Part shown: piece by piece, positions 26,033 to 36,304 of the stretch
How positions within the stretch are numbered: the stretch's first letter is position 1
How the letters are laid out: the number at the start of each line of letters is the position of its first letter
Origin: Clostridia bacterium
GTDB lineage: Bacteria > Bacillota > Clostridia > Oscillospirales > Acutalibacteraceae
Assembly: GCA_017461235.1 (NCBI GenBank)
Contig: JAFTYU010000003.1
Span: forward strand, 50,382-114,381
Length of the DNA stretch: 64,000 nucleotides
Direction: 5' to 3'
Made by a program: the position numbers and the translations under genes
The notes under the pieces: generated by a model
Told to the model about the DNA's origin: nothing
What the model saw: only the letters and a program-made list of their open reading frames with translations
Databases searched by the model: none

Positions 26033-27544
26033 TTATTCTTCACTTTCACCGTCATCTGTACGGCTCTTAAGCTTTGCCGCTCTTGAAACTGCAAGGTCTG
26101 TCATCATCTGTTCTCTGACTTTGCCGTTTACATTAAAGAAGCTGAGCGAAATTGCTTTACAGATTCTGCCGATTGCAGGAGCAAGAGTAAATACTGCCCA
26201 GATAGCCTGCAACATATCAGGGTCAGTCTGCGGTATAACGACTCCGTGTGAGTTCATAAGGGGCTCATACTTGATTGACTCAATAATAACACCGCTAAGT
26301 ATTCCCGAAACACCGTTTGCTATAAGGGTAATATATCCCATAGCGGCACTCATCATACCTTCGTTTCTTATACCTGTTTTCCACTCAACATAATCGTACA
26401 TATCACCTTCAAGTGCCGTTCCGCAATAACGCTGAACGCTGTTCATAGCACCAGCAAGGGTAAGGAAAATAACGATAATAATAAGGTTTATAATGTGATT
26501 ATCCGTGGGCTTATAACCTACAAAATACATAATGAGATATATAAGTCCGCAGTAACCGTAGCTTAAAACAGAAAGATTTTTGAGTCCGATTTTTTTAGTA
26601 AGCTTTGTAGCGAAGGGAAGCACAAAATAGCTGGGTAAACCTGTGAAAAGACCGGATATTGCCGCATTTGAAAGTTTACCGGTACAGTTGAGCCAGAAGT
26701 AGTTGGCAACCTGCTGACCTGTACCTTTACCCATACCGAAAAAGCCCTTAATCATAAGAACCCACATAGGACGACAGGAAGCAACCTGTTTAACAGATTT
26801 CCAGACACTTGTGCTTTTCATTTCATCACGTGATGCAAGGGGCACACGTTCCCTTAAGCTGAAAAAGCCGAAGGTTCTGAAAATAATTACTAAGGCAATG
26901 AAAACAACCGCACCCACGAGATAAATATTACGCGTCGGTATCGTTCTCGGCAGATAGTCAACAAAGAACGGGAACAGCGACGGTAACCAGACACCGAAAA
27001 GGTCAACATAGGTGTCAGCCGCAATGAGCTTATTACGCTCATTAACGTTAGGGGTCAGGTTATAAAGAACTGCCTTATATGCAGGGTTATAGAACGAACC
27101 TGCTATTGAGCCTACGTATCTTATTACCAAAAACCATATAAACAAGGCTGCTTGTGATAAGCCGTCTGGCAATAAATACGGTGTTGCCGCCGAAAAAATC
27201 CAGAAGGGAAGTGTGAGCACAAGGTAGGGTCGCACTCTGCCCCAGCGTGTACGTGTTCTGTCAAGAATCGGTCCTGATATGGCATTATCAAAAGTATCAA
27301 CTATTGTCGAGAAGGTCTGGGCAATACTCAACGTAATGGGGCTTACGTGTTGGAAGGTTGTAGTATAAAAGAACTCATTGTTTCCGTTGAAGGTTTCCCA
27401 GTTCTTGTCACCGATACCCGATATTATGTACGCTGCCATTTCACGTGGGCCGAGATACTCTTTCTCCTGCTGACGTTTTTGTCTTTCTATATCCGCCTCG
27501 GTAATCGTGGGTTCAATATAAACTTCTTTAGTTTTTTCTGCCAC
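26033..27544 (-). CDS. GPH-family (MFS_2) sugar transporter-like protein
   Basis: A 503-residue membrane protein of the glycoside-pentoside-hexuronide:cation symporter type with about twelve hydrophobic segments. The family signature DRTRTRWGRVRPYL lies in the first cytosolic loop. It has charged N- and C-terminal tails of about 35 residues. It is 18 bases upstream of proB, so it may be cotranscribed with the proline genes. That is an odd partnership for a sugar symporter and could mean a compatible solute or amino-acid-linked substrate, but the sequence does not decide this. Confidence 0.78.
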   Translation of the reverse strand: MAEKTKEVYIEPTITEADIERQKRQQEKEYLGPREMAAYIISGIGDKNWETFNGNNEFFYTTTFQHVSPITLSIAQTFSTIVDTFDNAISGPILDRTRTRWGRVRPYLVLTLPFWIFSAATPYLLPDGLSQAALFIWFLVIRYVGSIAGSFYNPAYKAVLYNLTPNVNERNKLIAADTYVDLFGVWLPSLFPFFVDYLPRTIPTRNIYLVGAVVFIALVIIFRTFGFFSLRERVPLASRDEMKSTSVWKSVKQVASCRPMWVLMIKGFFGMGKGTGQQVANYFWLNCTGKLSNAAISGLFTGLPSYFVLPFATKLTKKIGLKNLSVLSYGYCGLIYLIMYFVGYKPTDNHIINLIIIVIFLTLAGAMNSVQRYCGTALEGDMYDYVEWKTGIRNEGMMSAAMGYITLIANGVSGILSGVIIESIKYEPLMNSHGVVIPQTDPDMLQAIWAVFTLAPAIGRICKAISLSFFNVNGKVREQMMTDLAVSRAAKLKSRTDDGESEE

Positions 27545-27613
27545 GGTTGCACCGCCTTTCGTTTTAACAAAACTTATTCTATCACATAGTGTGGTTTAAC
27601 GCAATATAATGTA

Positions 27614-28183
27614 TTATCTGAAAAATTCTTCCAATTCTCTTTTTAGCCTTGCCACAGGAAGACCCACAACGTTGAAATAATCACCGTTTATTCCTTTAAC
27701 AAGAAGTCCGGCTTTACCCTGAATAGCGTAACTCCCTGCCTTGTCATATGGCTCTGAAGTGGAAATATAGTCTTCGATTTCTTTATTTGTCAACTCATAA
27801 AACACAACATCGGTTTTTTCGCTGAAGGTTAGTGTTTTTTCACCCTTTGATATAGTTACGCCCGTGTAAACCTGATGTGTTTTTCCGCTGAGAAGCCTGA
27901 GCATTCTGCGTGCATCATCCTTATCAATGGGTTTCCCGAGAATTTCATCATCAACGGCAACTACCGTATCCGCAGAAATTACAGCTTCATCATCAGCGGA
28001 TATTCTTCGCGCCGCTTCGTTTTTTATTTTTGAAAGATACTCAACCGCCTGCTGTGCGCCGATATTATCAGGTAACGTTTCGTCACATTCGGCAGGTCTT
28101 ATTTCAACATTATCACTTATACTTGCGATCAGCTCCTTACGCCTGGGTGATGCTGATGCAAGAATTATTTTTTCATTGAACAT
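27614..28183 (-). CDS. maf: Maf-family nucleoside triphosphate pyrophosphatase
   Basis: A 189-residue enzyme that hydrolyses non-canonical or excess nucleotides (dTTP/UTP and modified pyrimidines) to monophosphates and has been linked to septum formation in Bacillus. The N-terminal motif LASASPRRKEL, the catalytic-region SADTVVAVDDEILGKP and the C-terminal YAIQGKAGLLVKGINGDYFNVVGLP are intact. It starts 3 bases after the stop of the sugar-isomerase-like gene, so it is cotranscribed with it. Confidence 0.93.
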   Translation of the reverse strand: MFNEKIILASASPRRKELIASISDNVEIRPAECDETLPDNIGAQQAVEYLSKIKNEAARRISADDEAVISADTVVAVDDEILGKPIDKDDARRMLRLLSGKTHQVYTGVTISKGEKTLTFSEKTDVVFYELTNKEIEDYISTSEPYDKAGSYAIQGKAGLLVKGINGDYFNVVGLPVARLKRELEEFFR

Positions 28184-28186
28184 TTT

Positions 28187-29065
28187 TCACCAATCCAACG
28201 CCTTACATATGGCTCTGAGTGTATTAAGACCCCAACGGCAAGCGGTTACAGCATCTTCATGACCTTCAAATTCCAATGTTACGTAACCGTCGTAGCCTGA
28301 GTCTTTTATAATATTCATCACCTGAAAAACGGGTACATCACCGTGACCTAAAACGGCACCGCGCAAGAAGTTTCCGCCCCTTGATTTGAAAAAACCGTCG
28401 CAAGGCGGAAAAGCATTACCGCTTTTTATATGGAAATCTTTAGCGTGAAGATATGATGTGAAGGGTGCTAACCTGCTCACTGCCTTAACAGGATCTTCAT
28501 CAGCACACAGAAAATTACCCATATCTATAAGAGCACCGAAGTTCGGGTGATTTACACCTGTTATTATACTCTCAACTCTGTCGCTGTCCTGACAGAAATA
28601 TCCGTGGTTTTCAATCATTGTGCGTATGCCGTATTTTTCAGCATACTCCGTAACCGCTCTGTATCCTTTTATTATTCTCGGAAGAGCCTGAGAGAAGCCA
28701 TTATATTTTTTCTCTTCATTTTTGTAACCGCCTGTAGCATCGTGGCGCATACCTTTAACGCCCAACTCGACTGCCACCATAACCTCTTCTTTAAGGCGCT
28801 CTATTTCTTTATCTAAATCCCCGTCACTGCCGTAAATAAAATCCGCACCCACAGAATACTGTACCGCTTCAACACCTTGTTTTTCACACTCGGCTCTGAG
28901 CTCCTTTGCATATTCCCTTTTATCTTTCCCATCGGGAGTGTGGATTTCGGCAAACTCAATACCGTCAAAGCCCAGCTCTTTTGCAAGAGAAATCAGTTCT
29001 TTTTCTGTTTTTTCACCTTTATTTACAAGTGACGAAAGACTGTAACTGCTGACTGCAAATTTCAT
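28187..29065 (-). CDS. Sugar phosphate isomerase/epimerase (xylose isomerase-like TIM barrel)
   Basis: A 292-residue TIM-barrel enzyme. Candidate metal-binding residues lie in MIENHGYF, DMGNFLC, YLHAKDFH and VTLEFEGHED, the usual Glu/Asp/His/Glu set. Members isomerise or epimerise sugars or cleave inosose-type substrates; the substrate here is unknown. Start ATG 29065 is chosen because AAAGGA lies 8 bases upstream. An in-frame extension of 36 residues to 29173 would run into the divergent mecA promoter. Operon with maf. Confidence 0.82.
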   Translation of the reverse strand: MKFAVSSYSLSSLVNKGEKTEKELISLAKELGFDGIEFAEIHTPDGKDKREYAKELRAECEKQGVEAVQYSVGADFIYGSDGDLDKEIERLKEEVMVAVELGVKGMRHDATGGYKNEEKKYNGFSQALPRIIKGYRAVTEYAEKYGIRTMIENHGYFCQDSDRVESIITGVNHPNFGALIDMGNFLCADEDPVKAVSRLAPFTSYLHAKDFHIKSGNAFPPCDGFFKSRGGNFLRGAVLGHGDVPVFQVMNIIKDSGYDGYVTLEFEGHEDAVTACRWGLNTLRAICKALDW

Positions 29066-29093
29066 TTTCAAATTCCTTTCCATTATTTTATCA

Positions 29094-29122
29094 TTGCGGC
29101 TAAGCCCTTTGAGTATTATGAT
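29094..29122 (+). promoter_or_regulatory. Promoter of mecA
   Basis: TTGCGG (29094-29099), 17 bases, TATGAT (29117-29122), 44 bases upstream of the TTG start. Confidence 0.55.
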
Positions 29123-29165
29123 AATAGGTATCAAATGAAAAACACTCATAAAGGAGGCATAGCAA

Positions 29166-29714
29166 TTGAACATCCAAGCAGACGGAGATGAAAAAATTGC
29201 CGTAACTCTCAGCCACCAGGATATGAACGAACTTGATATAACCTATGATGAAATGGATTATTCAAACATCGAAACACGCCGCGTTATATGGACCGTTTTA
29301 GACGAGGCAAAACGTGTTCTCGGTAAGGAAATCAGTACCGACGGCAGACTTCTGGTTCAGGTATCCCCTGCCGATGACGGCGGCTGCCTTATGCTTTTTA
29401 CACAGATGCCACTTTTAGAAAGCAACTCCAAAAAGCGGCTCATAATGAAAAAAGATGCTGAACCGATACTGTTGCGTGCTTTTGACGCGGATTCCTTCAT
29501 TGATGCTCTGTCTGTTCTGAAAAAACATTCTCAATCCATAAGAGCTTCCGAGTCCTTTTTATGTAAGAATGAATTTTTTATTGTAATTCATCCTAAACCT
29601 TCATTTTGTGAACATATCGACCTTGCACTATGCGAATACGGCGAGACCGAAACAGGCAACAAAACGAGCATTTCAAAAATTTATGAATACGGAAAACCGT
29701 TATTGTCTGAGTGA
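29166..29714 (+). CDS. mecA: Adaptor protein MecA
   Basis: A 182-residue adaptor that binds ClpC and delivers substrates such as competence factors for degradation. The N-terminal part (SHQDMNELDITYDEMDYSNIETRRVIWTVLDEA) and the C-terminal alpha/beta domain (SFIDALSVLKKHS, SFLCKNEFFIVIHP) match the family. The start is TTG at 29166 with AAGGAGG at 29151-29157, 8 bases upstream. The 3' end overlaps the convergent rpe gene by 15 bases, so there is no room for a separate terminator. Confidence 0.85.
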   Translation: MNIQADGDEKIAVTLSHQDMNELDITYDEMDYSNIETRRVIWTVLDEAKRVLGKEISTDGRLLVQVSPADDGGCLMLFTQMPLLESNSKKRLIMKKDAEPILLRAFDADSFIDALSVLKKHSQSIRASESFLCKNEFFIVIHPKPSFCEHIDLALCEYGETETGNKTSISKIYEYGKPLLSE

Positions 29715-30359
29715 GTTTATTGCTTTCTCAATATTATCTGCACCGAAAATATAGCTTCCTGAAACAAGCACGTCCGCACCGGCTTCAACACAAAGCTTAG
29801 CCGTTTCCGGCACAATACCGCCGTCAACCTGAATCATAAGACCCGGATTAACCTTGTTTGCCTGTTCACGGATTTCAGTAATTTTCGAAAGCATATCTCT
29901 CATAAAGGATTGTCCCCCGAACCCGGGTTCAACGGTCATAACAAGCACCATATCAATATCTTCAAGATACGGAAAAACCGTTTCCGCTTTGGTTGCAGGC
30001 TTTATTACAAGTGCAGGTGATACGCCTGCGCTTTTTATTTTCTCAATAGTTGCTTTAACGTCACTGTTGCTTTCAACGTGGAACGCGATTAAGTCAGCAC
30101 CGCTTGATACAAACGCATCAATATAATCATAAGGATTGCTTATCATAAGATGACAGTCAAGGAACATATCCGTTGCTTTCCTTATAGCTTTAACAACAGG
30201 TGGACCAATGGAAATGTTAGGAACAAAATGCCCGTCCATAACATCCACGTGAAGCATATCCGCTCCGCCGATTCTGACTTTTTCAATATCATTTTTAAGA
30301 GAGGCATAATCCGCCGAAAGAATTGACGGAGATACTTTTATTTCGTTTTTAAAATTCAC
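29700..30359 (-). CDS. rpe: Ribulose-phosphate 3-epimerase
   Basis: A 219-residue pentose phosphate enzyme that interconverts ribulose 5-phosphate and xylulose 5-phosphate. Motifs are VSPSILSADYA, HVDVMDGHFVPN (metal-binding His and Asp), CHLMI, MTVEPGFGGQSF and QVDGGI (catalytic Asp). The start is GTG with AAAGGAG 9 bases upstream, overlapping ribF by 11 bases. Its position as last gene of the translation operon probably reflects chance operon growth. Confidence 0.95.
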   Translation of the reverse strand: MNFKNEIKVSPSILSADYASLKNDIEKVRIGGADMLHVDVMDGHFVPNISIGPPVVKAIRKATDMFLDCHLMISNPYDYIDAFVSSGADLIAFHVESNSDVKATIEKIKSAGVSPALVIKPATKAETVFPYLEDIDMVLVMTVEPGFGGQSFMRDMLSKITEIREQANKVNPGLMIQVDGGIVPETAKLCVEAGADVLVSGSYIFGADNIEKAINSLRQ

Positions 30360-31257
30360 AGACGGATTCTCCTTTCAGTATTTCAAGGGAAAGCTCCCTG
30401 TCCAATGCTATACGTTTACTTAAATCATCCAAGGATGAAAACTGCATCTCACCGCGTATTTTTTCAACAAGAAAAACTTCGGGATGAGTGCCGTAAAGGG
30501 AGCCTTCAAACCCTACAATATTCGTTTCACTGCGTTTTTCACTGTTTCCTATGGTAGGTCTTATACCGATATTGGTTACAGACGGATACATTTTGCCGTC
30601 AACCTCGGTAAAGGATGCATACACGCCGTACTCCGGCACTGCAAAATTTTCATCAAAAAACTGATTTATTGTGGGTGAGCCAAGAATTCTGCCGCGTTCA
30701 TCGCCGTGAACTACTTCAAAATCATAAGAAAAATATCTGCCCAGCATTGCTTTGACATCTTTCATACAGCCTTTCGCAAGGGCTTTTCTTATGCGTGTGG
30801 AGCTGACGGGCTCTTCCTTGTAAAGAACAGGTTCAACCACGGTAATTTTAATTTCTCTTTCGGCACACAGCGCCATAAGCCTTGCTGAATCCCCTTGTGC
30901 GTCCTTACCGAATCGGTAATTAAAACCGCAGGCAAGAGCTTTTGCATTGTATTTTTTTATAAGAACTTCATCAACAAAAGCTTCGGGTGAAAGTCGGGAA
31001 ATTTCAGAAAAAGAAACGTATTCCGCCTCGACACCCCATTCACTGAGAATCTCTGTCTCTTTACCCTGAGTAATAAGAGAACCGGGATTTTCACCCCTGA
31101 GATACTCTTGCGGATGTTCAGAAAACATCAATGCAATGTTGTGTCGGTATTCAGTTTTTTCTGCGGTAATTACCGCTTTGTGACCGATATGCAATCCGTC
31201 AAAAGTACCCAACGCAACAAATGCGCCTTCTAAACAATCCTTCATAATTATCTTCAC
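30349..31257 (-). CDS. ribF: Bifunctional riboflavin kinase/FAD synthetase
   Basis: A 302-residue enzyme that makes FMN and FAD. The N-terminal nucleotidyltransferase domain carries ALGTFDGLHIGHKAV and SSTRIRKAL; the C-terminal flavokinase domain carries GSPTINQF and YGVYAS. GTG at 31257 overlaps the truB stop by 4 bases. An ATG four codons in (31245) is an equally plausible start. Both FAD users MnmG and the flavoprotein at 38587 are encoded in this window. Confidence 0.93.
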   Translation of the reverse strand: MKIIMKDCLEGAFVALGTFDGLHIGHKAVITAEKTEYRHNIALMFSEHPQEYLRGENPGSLITQGKETEILSEWGVEAEYVSFSEISRLSPEAFVDEVLIKKYNAKALACGFNYRFGKDAQGDSARLMALCAEREIKITVVEPVLYKEEPVSSTRIRKALAKGCMKDVKAMLGRYFSYDFEVVHGDERGRILGSPTINQFFDENFAVPEYGVYASFTEVDGKMYPSVTNIGIRPTIGNSEKRSETNIVGFEGSLYGTHPEVFLVEKIRGEMQFSSLDDLSKRIALDRELSLEILKGESVCEF

Positions 31258-32144
31258 ATTTCGTTGTAAACTCTTTTAACCTTAAGGCTTTCACTATCGG
31301 GCAGATACTCGCCCAAGCCTAAAAACTTATTCAATCCGTACACTCTGTATAATCCGAACCCATTGTTAAGCCCCTTAACACGTTCGACTAAAAGGTCTCC
31401 GCCGTTTTTGAAGCGCACCGCCTGATTATCGGTAACCTTAACGGCGGGATAAAACTCAAGAAGCTTATCAACAGGGATAAGTGTTTTTTCGAGCTCGCCC
31501 TTCTCCTGCAAAACGGCGAGTTCCTCTAAGGTATAGCACTCATCTATACTCACCCCGCAGGCAAAAGTACGCTGAAGCGAGGTCATAACCGCACCCGTCC
31601 CCAACACACTTCCGATATCGTCAATAAGAGTGCGTATGTAGGTTCCTGCGGAACACTCGCAGTAAATGGAGTATTCCCCGTTTTCTGCTTCGCCGACGAT
31701 GAGTTCATATATTTCACATTTACGGGGTGTTCTTTCAACTTCCTTCCCCTGTCTTGCCAATTCGTAAAGACGCACCCCGTCTTTTTTCAAGGCAGAGTAC
31801 ATAGGCGGAAGTTGCATTATTTCACCTTTAAAGCCTTCTGCCGCCTTTAAAACATCACGGAAAGTTACTTTTTTCTCGAAAGCTTCCGTTACATTCCCCC
31901 AGATATCAAGAGTATCTGTCCTTATACCTGTTTTAAAAGTGGCTTTATAAGCCTTTTTATGCGTTGGCAGAAGCTCTATGAAACGGGTTGCACCGCCCAT
32001 TGCAACGGGCAAAACACCTGTGGCGTTAGGGTCAAGAGTACCTGTATGACCCGCCTTTTTTTCTCCTGCCAGACGTCTTATTTTACTGACGGCGAAGAAT
32101 GATGTTATATTTTCACTTTTGTTAAGAGGAATAATACCCGTCAT
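31254..32144 (-). CDS. truB: tRNA pseudouridine(55) synthase
   Basis: A 296-residue enzyme that converts U55 in the T loop of tRNAs to pseudouridine. The active-site motif HTGTLDPNATGVLPV contains the catalytic Asp, and RLYELAR and GTYIRTLIDDIG are present. The start ATG shares one base with the stop of nrnA (TAATG), so the genes are translationally coupled. Confidence 0.96.
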   Translation of the reverse strand: MTGIIPLNKSENITSFFAVSKIRRLAGEKKAGHTGTLDPNATGVLPVAMGGATRFIELLPTHKKAYKATFKTGIRTDTLDIWGNVTEAFEKKVTFRDVLKAAEGFKGEIMQLPPMYSALKKDGVRLYELARQGKEVERTPRKCEIYELIVGEAENGEYSIYCECSAGTYIRTLIDDIGSVLGTGAVMTSLQRTFACGVSIDECYTLEELAVLQEKGELEKTLIPVDKLLEFYPAVKVTDNQAVRFKNGGDLLVERVKGLNNGFGLYRVYGLNKFLGLGEYLPDSESLKVKRVYNEM

Positions 32145-33097
32145 TATTCAATACCGTCCAATGATATTTTTATTGATTCAAGAAGCAGCTTTTTACCTTC
32201 GTTGTAATCGTTGCCGAAGTTTGCACCTGCAGCACCTTTATGACCACCGCCGTTAAGACGCTTGCAAATCTCTGATGCATCTATACCATCTTCGGTTCTT
32301 ACGGAAACTTTGAAGGAGCCGTCCTTTTGCTCCTTGATAACCGCACCGACCAATACACCTTCAATTTGTCGCGGAAGTGCGGTTATAGGGTAACATTCAT
32401 CTTCACCCGAACCGCTTTTCCGGAACATATCCTGTGTAATGGTAATAACTGCACACTTGCCGTCAAAATAATATTCGAGAGTCTCTCTGGCTATCATTTC
32501 AAGGCGAAGAAAGCTTTTCGTTTTGGTTTCAAACATAATTTTGTTGATTTTTACGTTATCAACACCATCTTCCGCAAGGGATGCCGCAACACGGAAAACA
32601 GAAGGTGTCACATTCTGATATCTGAAACAGCCTGTATCCGTAGAAAGCCCCGTGTATATACAGTTTCTCATATATCTGTTTTTTTCAACACCCAGCTCTG
32701 CAGCAAGCTCATATATAATCTCGCAAGCCGCCGCTCTGTCTTCAACAAAGTTATTTTTTGCATAGTAAGTATTTGACAGATGATGGTCAATACTCAAATC
32801 AACCTTTTTGCCGTACTCATCGGCAATACTGCCCAGAAGCTTAACATCCGCCACATCAACTGCAATTATAAACGGATTCTTGACTTCATCGGGCGTAAAT
32901 CCATCTGTCATATAACTGAAATCTGCAGAAATTTTGTCGCAACATAAAAATGCGCGCTTTTTGCCCATTAATCTGAGAATTTCACAAAGTGCAAAAGCAG
33001 ACCCGAGTGTATCACCGTCAGGATGCTCGTGGGAGAGAACAAGGAATTCCCCGTTCTCTCTCAGAAGCTTTGCACATTCTTTTCTGTCAATAACCAT
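32144..33097 (-). CDS. nrnA: DHH-family oligoribonuclease/pAp phosphatase NrnA
   Basis: A 317-residue DHH/DHHA1 phosphoesterase that degrades very short RNAs and adenosine 3',5'-bisphosphate. Motifs in order are HEHPDGDTLGSA, AVDVAD, SIDHHLSN (DHH) and GLSTDTGCFRY, then the C-terminal DHHA1 motif NGGGHKGAAG. Location between rbfA and truB is typical of Firmicutes. It has AAGGTG 4 bases before the ATG. Confidence 0.93.
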   Translation of the reverse strand: MVIDRKECAKLLRENGEFLVLSHEHPDGDTLGSAFALCEILRLMGKKRAFLCCDKISADFSYMTDGFTPDEVKNPFIIAVDVADVKLLGSIADEYGKKVDLSIDHHLSNTYYAKNNFVEDRAAACEIIYELAAELGVEKNRYMRNCIYTGLSTDTGCFRYQNVTPSVFRVAASLAEDGVDNVKINKIMFETKTKSFLRLEMIARETLEYYFDGKCAVITITQDMFRKSGSGEDECYPITALPRQIEGVLVGAVIKEQKDGSFKVSVRTEDGIDASEICKRLNGGGHKGAAGANFGNDYNEGKKLLLESIKISLDGIE

Positions 33098-33111
33098 ACT
33101 ACACCTTACGT

Positions 33112-33468
33112 TTATTCTTCTTTTCCTGAAGAAAGTTCTTCTAACTTTTTAACAATATTCATACCGTATTCGATAGAATCGTCTGCAACGAATTTAATTT
33201 CGGGAGTTTTGCGAAGGCCGAGTCTTTTACCGACTTCACGCCTTACAAGACCTGTAGCACCCGTAAGAGCCTTCGCCGCACCTTTAGCAACTTCAATACC
33301 TTCAACCGCACTGATATATACTTTTACATAGGATGAGTCCGAAGCCACTTCGGCACGGGCAACGCTTATAAGATGGTCAGATATGCGAGGGTCTTTCAGC
33401 TCTCTGACGATTGTTGCAATTTCACGACGTATATCTTCTGCGGTTCTGTTCTGTTTATATGTTCCCAT
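33112..33468 (-). CDS. rbfA: 30S ribosome-binding factor RbfA
   Basis: A 118-residue KH-fold protein needed for 16S rRNA 5'-end processing and 30S maturation. The family region REIATIVRELKDPRI and the VARAEVASDSSYVKVYIS strand are clear. I start it at ATG 33468, one base after the infB stop and with AAGGAC upstream, not at the in-frame codon seven residues earlier inside infB. Confidence 0.95.
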   Translation of the reverse strand: MGTYKQNRTAEDIRREIATIVRELKDPRISDHLISVARAEVASDSSYVKVYISAVEGIEVAKGAAKALTGATGLVRREVGKRLGLRKTPEIKFVADDSIEYGMNIVKKLEELSSGKEE

Positions 33469-33469
33469 A

Positions 33470-35962
33470 TCAGTCCTTATACTCCTCAATGATGTATGCT
33501 TCGAGAATGTCGCCCTCTTTGATATCGTTGAATTTCTGAAGACCGATACCGCATTCGTAGCCTGTTGCTACTTCGCGCTGGTCATCTTTGAAACGTTTGA
33601 GAGATGCAATTTCATCATCAAAAATAACAATACCGTCACGTACAACACGGATTTTTGAGTTTCTTGTAATTTTACCGTCAATAACGTAGCTACCTGCGAT
33701 TGTGCCTGCGCTTGAAAGCTTAAATACGTTACGTACTTCCGCTTTACCCATTTCAACATCACGATATTTAGGTGCAAGCATACCCTTGATAGCGGCTTCA
33801 ACTTCTTCAATACAGTCATAGATAACTCTGTACATTCTCATTTCAACGCCGTCACGCTCTGCATGAGTTTCGGCAACGGAATCAGGACGAACATTAAAGC
33901 CGACAATAAGAGCGTTTGAAGCATTTGCGAGCATAACGTCGGACTCGTTAACTGCACCAACACCGCCGTGGATAACTTTAACACGTACTTCTTCATTGGA
34001 AAGCTTCTCAAGGCTCTGGCGAACAGCTTCAACTGAACCCTGAACGTCAGCCTTAACAATGATGTTAAGGTCTTTAAGAGAGCCTGCGTTAATTGAATCG
34101 AACAAGTTGTCGAGAGTAACCTTTTGCATTGAACGGAATTCTTCTTCCTTCTGCTGATTCTTTCTCTGTTCAACAAGCTCACGTGCAAGCTTCTCATCGG
34201 AAACACAGTCGAACTGGTCACCGCCGATGGGAACTTCTGCAAGACCTGTAATCTCAACGGGAACAGAAGGACCTGCTTCGTTAACTTTTCTGCCCTTATC
34301 GTCTGTCATAACACGTACTCTGCCAACTGCTGTACCTGCAACGATAATGTCACCTGATTTAACTGTACCGTTCTGAACAAGAAGTGTTGCAACAGGTCCG
34401 CGGCCCTTATCGAGTTTAGCTTCAATAACGATACCCTTACCTGCACGGTTGGGGTTAGCCTTAAGCTCTTTCATTTCGGCAACAAGAAGAACAGATTCAA
34501 GAAGTGTATCAATATTCATTCTTGTCTTTGCAGAAACGGGAACACAGATAACGTCACCGCCCCATTCTTCGGGTATGAGCTCGTGCTCTGTGAGCTGCTG
34601 CATAATTTTATCGGGTGAAGCATCGGGTTTATCCATTTTGTTTATAGCAACAACAACGGAAACTCCTGCGGCTTTAGCATGGTTGATAGCCTCAATGGTC
34701 TGGGGCATAATACCGTCGTCTGCGGCAACAACAAGGATAGCAATATCAGTTGCCATAGCACCACGCGCACGCATAGCAGTAAAAGCAGCGTGACCAGGAG
34801 TATCAAGGAAAGTGATGTCCTGACCGTTAAGGTTTACTCTGTAAGCACCGAGATGCTGTGTAATACCACCTGCTTCGGTTTCTGTAACAGATGTGTTTTT
34901 AATAGCGTCAAGAAGTGATGTTTTACCGTGGTCAACGTGACCCATAACGCAAACAACAGGACTTCTGGGAAGAAGGTCTGCCTCATTATCTTCGTGGTCG
35001 TCGATAATTCTGTCTTCGATAGTAATAACAACTTCCTTTTTAACCTTTGCACCAAGCTCTGTAGCAACGATTTCTGCAGTATCGAAATCAATAACCTGGT
35101 TAACAGTTGCCATCATACCAAGTGAGAACAGCTTTTTGATAACTTCTGCGGCAGTTCTCTTAAGCATAGCGGCAAGGTCACCGACGGTAATTTCTTCGGG
35201 AACAGTAATTACAAGAGTTTTCTTTGCTCTTTCGGCTTCGATTCTCTTTAATCTTTCTGCTTCGCTCTCTTTACGTTTGGAGCGCATACCCTGCTGTTTT
35301 CTGTATTGCTGGCTCTTTTGTTTTAATTTCTGTTTAGTCTGAACATTGTCGTTAATTGAATGAACGGGAGCAATGTTTTCATACTTTTCGTTGTACTTAT
35401 CAAGCTGAATATCTTCTGCTCTTGTGTCAATTGTACGTCTTTCACCCTTTGTTCTTGACTGCATGGGACCGTCATTTTTCTTCTCATGCTTTTTAAAGGG
35501 ATTAAGAGAACTCTCACCGTGCTTCTTCTGTGCAGGCTGTTCCTGTTTCTTATCTTCAGCCTTTTTGTTGTCAGGCTTTTTATTAGCCTTTTCCTTCTGC
35601 TTTTTGTTGGCATCATCGCGTTTTTCCTGTTTCTTTTCAGGTGCAGATTTTGCTTCATCCGCCTTGCGGGGTGCTTTTTTATCTGTCTTGGGCGACTCTT
35701 TCTTTTCAGGCTTCTGAGATTCTTTATTTTCCTGCTTCTGAGGTTTCTGTTCATCTTTTTTCTGCATAGCAAAATATGCATTGAAATCACTTACCGAATT
35801 TTCCTGAGTGAGGACGTCAAAAAGCACGTCAAGCTCCTTGGTGTCAAGGGCAGTCTGTGATTTTTTAGGTTCATCAAAAAACTTTGCAAGTGTTTCTGTA
35901 ATATCTTTATTCTGTAAACCGAAGTCTTTAGCAACTTCATTAACTTTATATTTAGTTATCAT
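33470..35962 (-). CDS. infB: Translation initiation factor IF-2
   Basis: An 830-residue GTPase that places initiator tRNA on the 30S subunit. An N-terminal IF2N helix domain ([16 protein letters not shown]) is followed by a long lysine/glutamate/glutamine-rich low-complexity linker (about 75-250), a second IF2N region, the G domain with [19 protein letters not shown] and NKMD, and C-terminal domains. The ATG at 35962 has GGGAGGA upstream and lies one base after the ylxQ stop. A possible 63-residue N-terminal extension reads through ylxQ and is rejected. Confidence 0.97.
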   Translation of the reverse strand: MITKYKVNEVAKDFGLQNKDITETLAKFFDEPKKSQTALDTKELDVLFDVLTQENSVSDFNAYFAMQKKDEQKPQKQENKESQKPEKKESPKTDKKAPRKADEAKSAPEKKQEKRDDANKKQKEKANKKPDNKKAEDKKQEQPAQKKHGESSLNPFKKHEKKNDGPMQSRTKGERRTIDTRAEDIQLDKYNEKYENIAPVHSINDNVQTKQKLKQKSQQYRKQQGMRSKRKESEAERLKRIEAERAKKTLVITVPEEITVGDLAAMLKRTAAEVIKKLFSLGMMATVNQVIDFDTAEIVATELGAKVKKEVVITIEDRIIDDHEDNEADLLPRSPVVCVMGHVDHGKTSLLDAIKNTSVTETEAGGITQHLGAYRVNLNGQDITFLDTPGHAAFTAMRARGAMATDIAILVVAADDGIMPQTIEAINHAKAAGVSVVVAINKMDKPDASPDKIMQQLTEHELIPEEWGGDVICVPVSAKTRMNIDTLLESVLLVAEMKELKANPNRAGKGIVIEAKLDKGRGPVATLLVQNGTVKSGDIIVAGTAVGRVRVMTDDKGRKVNEAGPSVPVEITGLAEVPIGGDQFDCVSDEKLARELVEQRKNQQKEEEFRSMQKVTLDNLFDSINAGSLKDLNIIVKADVQGSVEAVRQSLEKLSNEEVRVKVIHGGVGAVNESDVMLANASNALIVGFNVRPDSVAETHAERDGVEMRMYRVIYDCIEEVEAAIKGMLAPKYRDVEMGKAEVRNVFKLSSAGTIAGSYVIDGKITRNSKIRVVRDGIVIFDDEIASLKRFKDDQREVATGYECGIGLQKFNDIKEGDILEAYIIEEYKD

Positions 35963-35963
35963 C

Positions 35964-36287
35964 TTATTCCTCCCCGAATTTATGAAGTATATTGGTTGCA
36001 AATCCGGTATCCGTAACGGAAAAAACTGCTGCTTTTTTACCGACGGCCGCGCCAAAATCGTCCATAGTGCAAGCGGTGCGTAAAACAGGTATATTTTTAC
36101 CGTTATAAGTACACGCGTGGCGCATTTCTCTTTCCAGTCGCTCCGAAGCATCGCCCGAGAGTATCACAAGCTGCGCCTGAGATGAAATTATTGATTCTTT
36201 AACAACATCGTGACCGCAGAGAAGTTTCCCCGCTTTACGGCAGATGCCTAAAAAACCCATTGCATCTTTAATATTCAATTTTGTCAC
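35964..36287 (-). CDS. ylxQ: L7Ae-family RNA-binding protein YlxQ
   Basis: A 107-residue L7Ae/L30e-fold protein encoded between ylxR and infB, as in Bacillus. [16 protein letters not shown] and [11 protein letters not shown] are typical. Such proteins bind kink-turn-like RNA and are linked to ribosome function. The start is uncertain: GTG at 36287 is very near its AAAAGGA ribosome binding site, whereas a TTG three codons later is somewhat too far. Confidence 0.88.
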   Translation of the reverse strand: MTKLNIKDAMGFLGICRKAGKLLCGHDVVKESIISSQAQLVILSGDASERLEREMRHACTYNGKNIPVLRTACTMDDFGAAVGKKAAVFSVTDTGFATNILHKFGEE

Positions 36288-36304
36288 AGTCCTTTTCGTT
36301 GGTT

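Noticed and set aside
35423-35860. Open frames on the plus strand opposite the IF-2 linker, rich in Phe and Leu
   Set aside because: They are the complement of the lysine/glutamate-rich IF-2 linker and only look like membrane proteins because of that bias.
35963-36151. A 63-residue N-terminal extension of IF-2
   Set aside because: It reads through ylxQ in another frame, and the ATG at 35962 has a strong ribosome binding site and starts the conserved IF2N domain.
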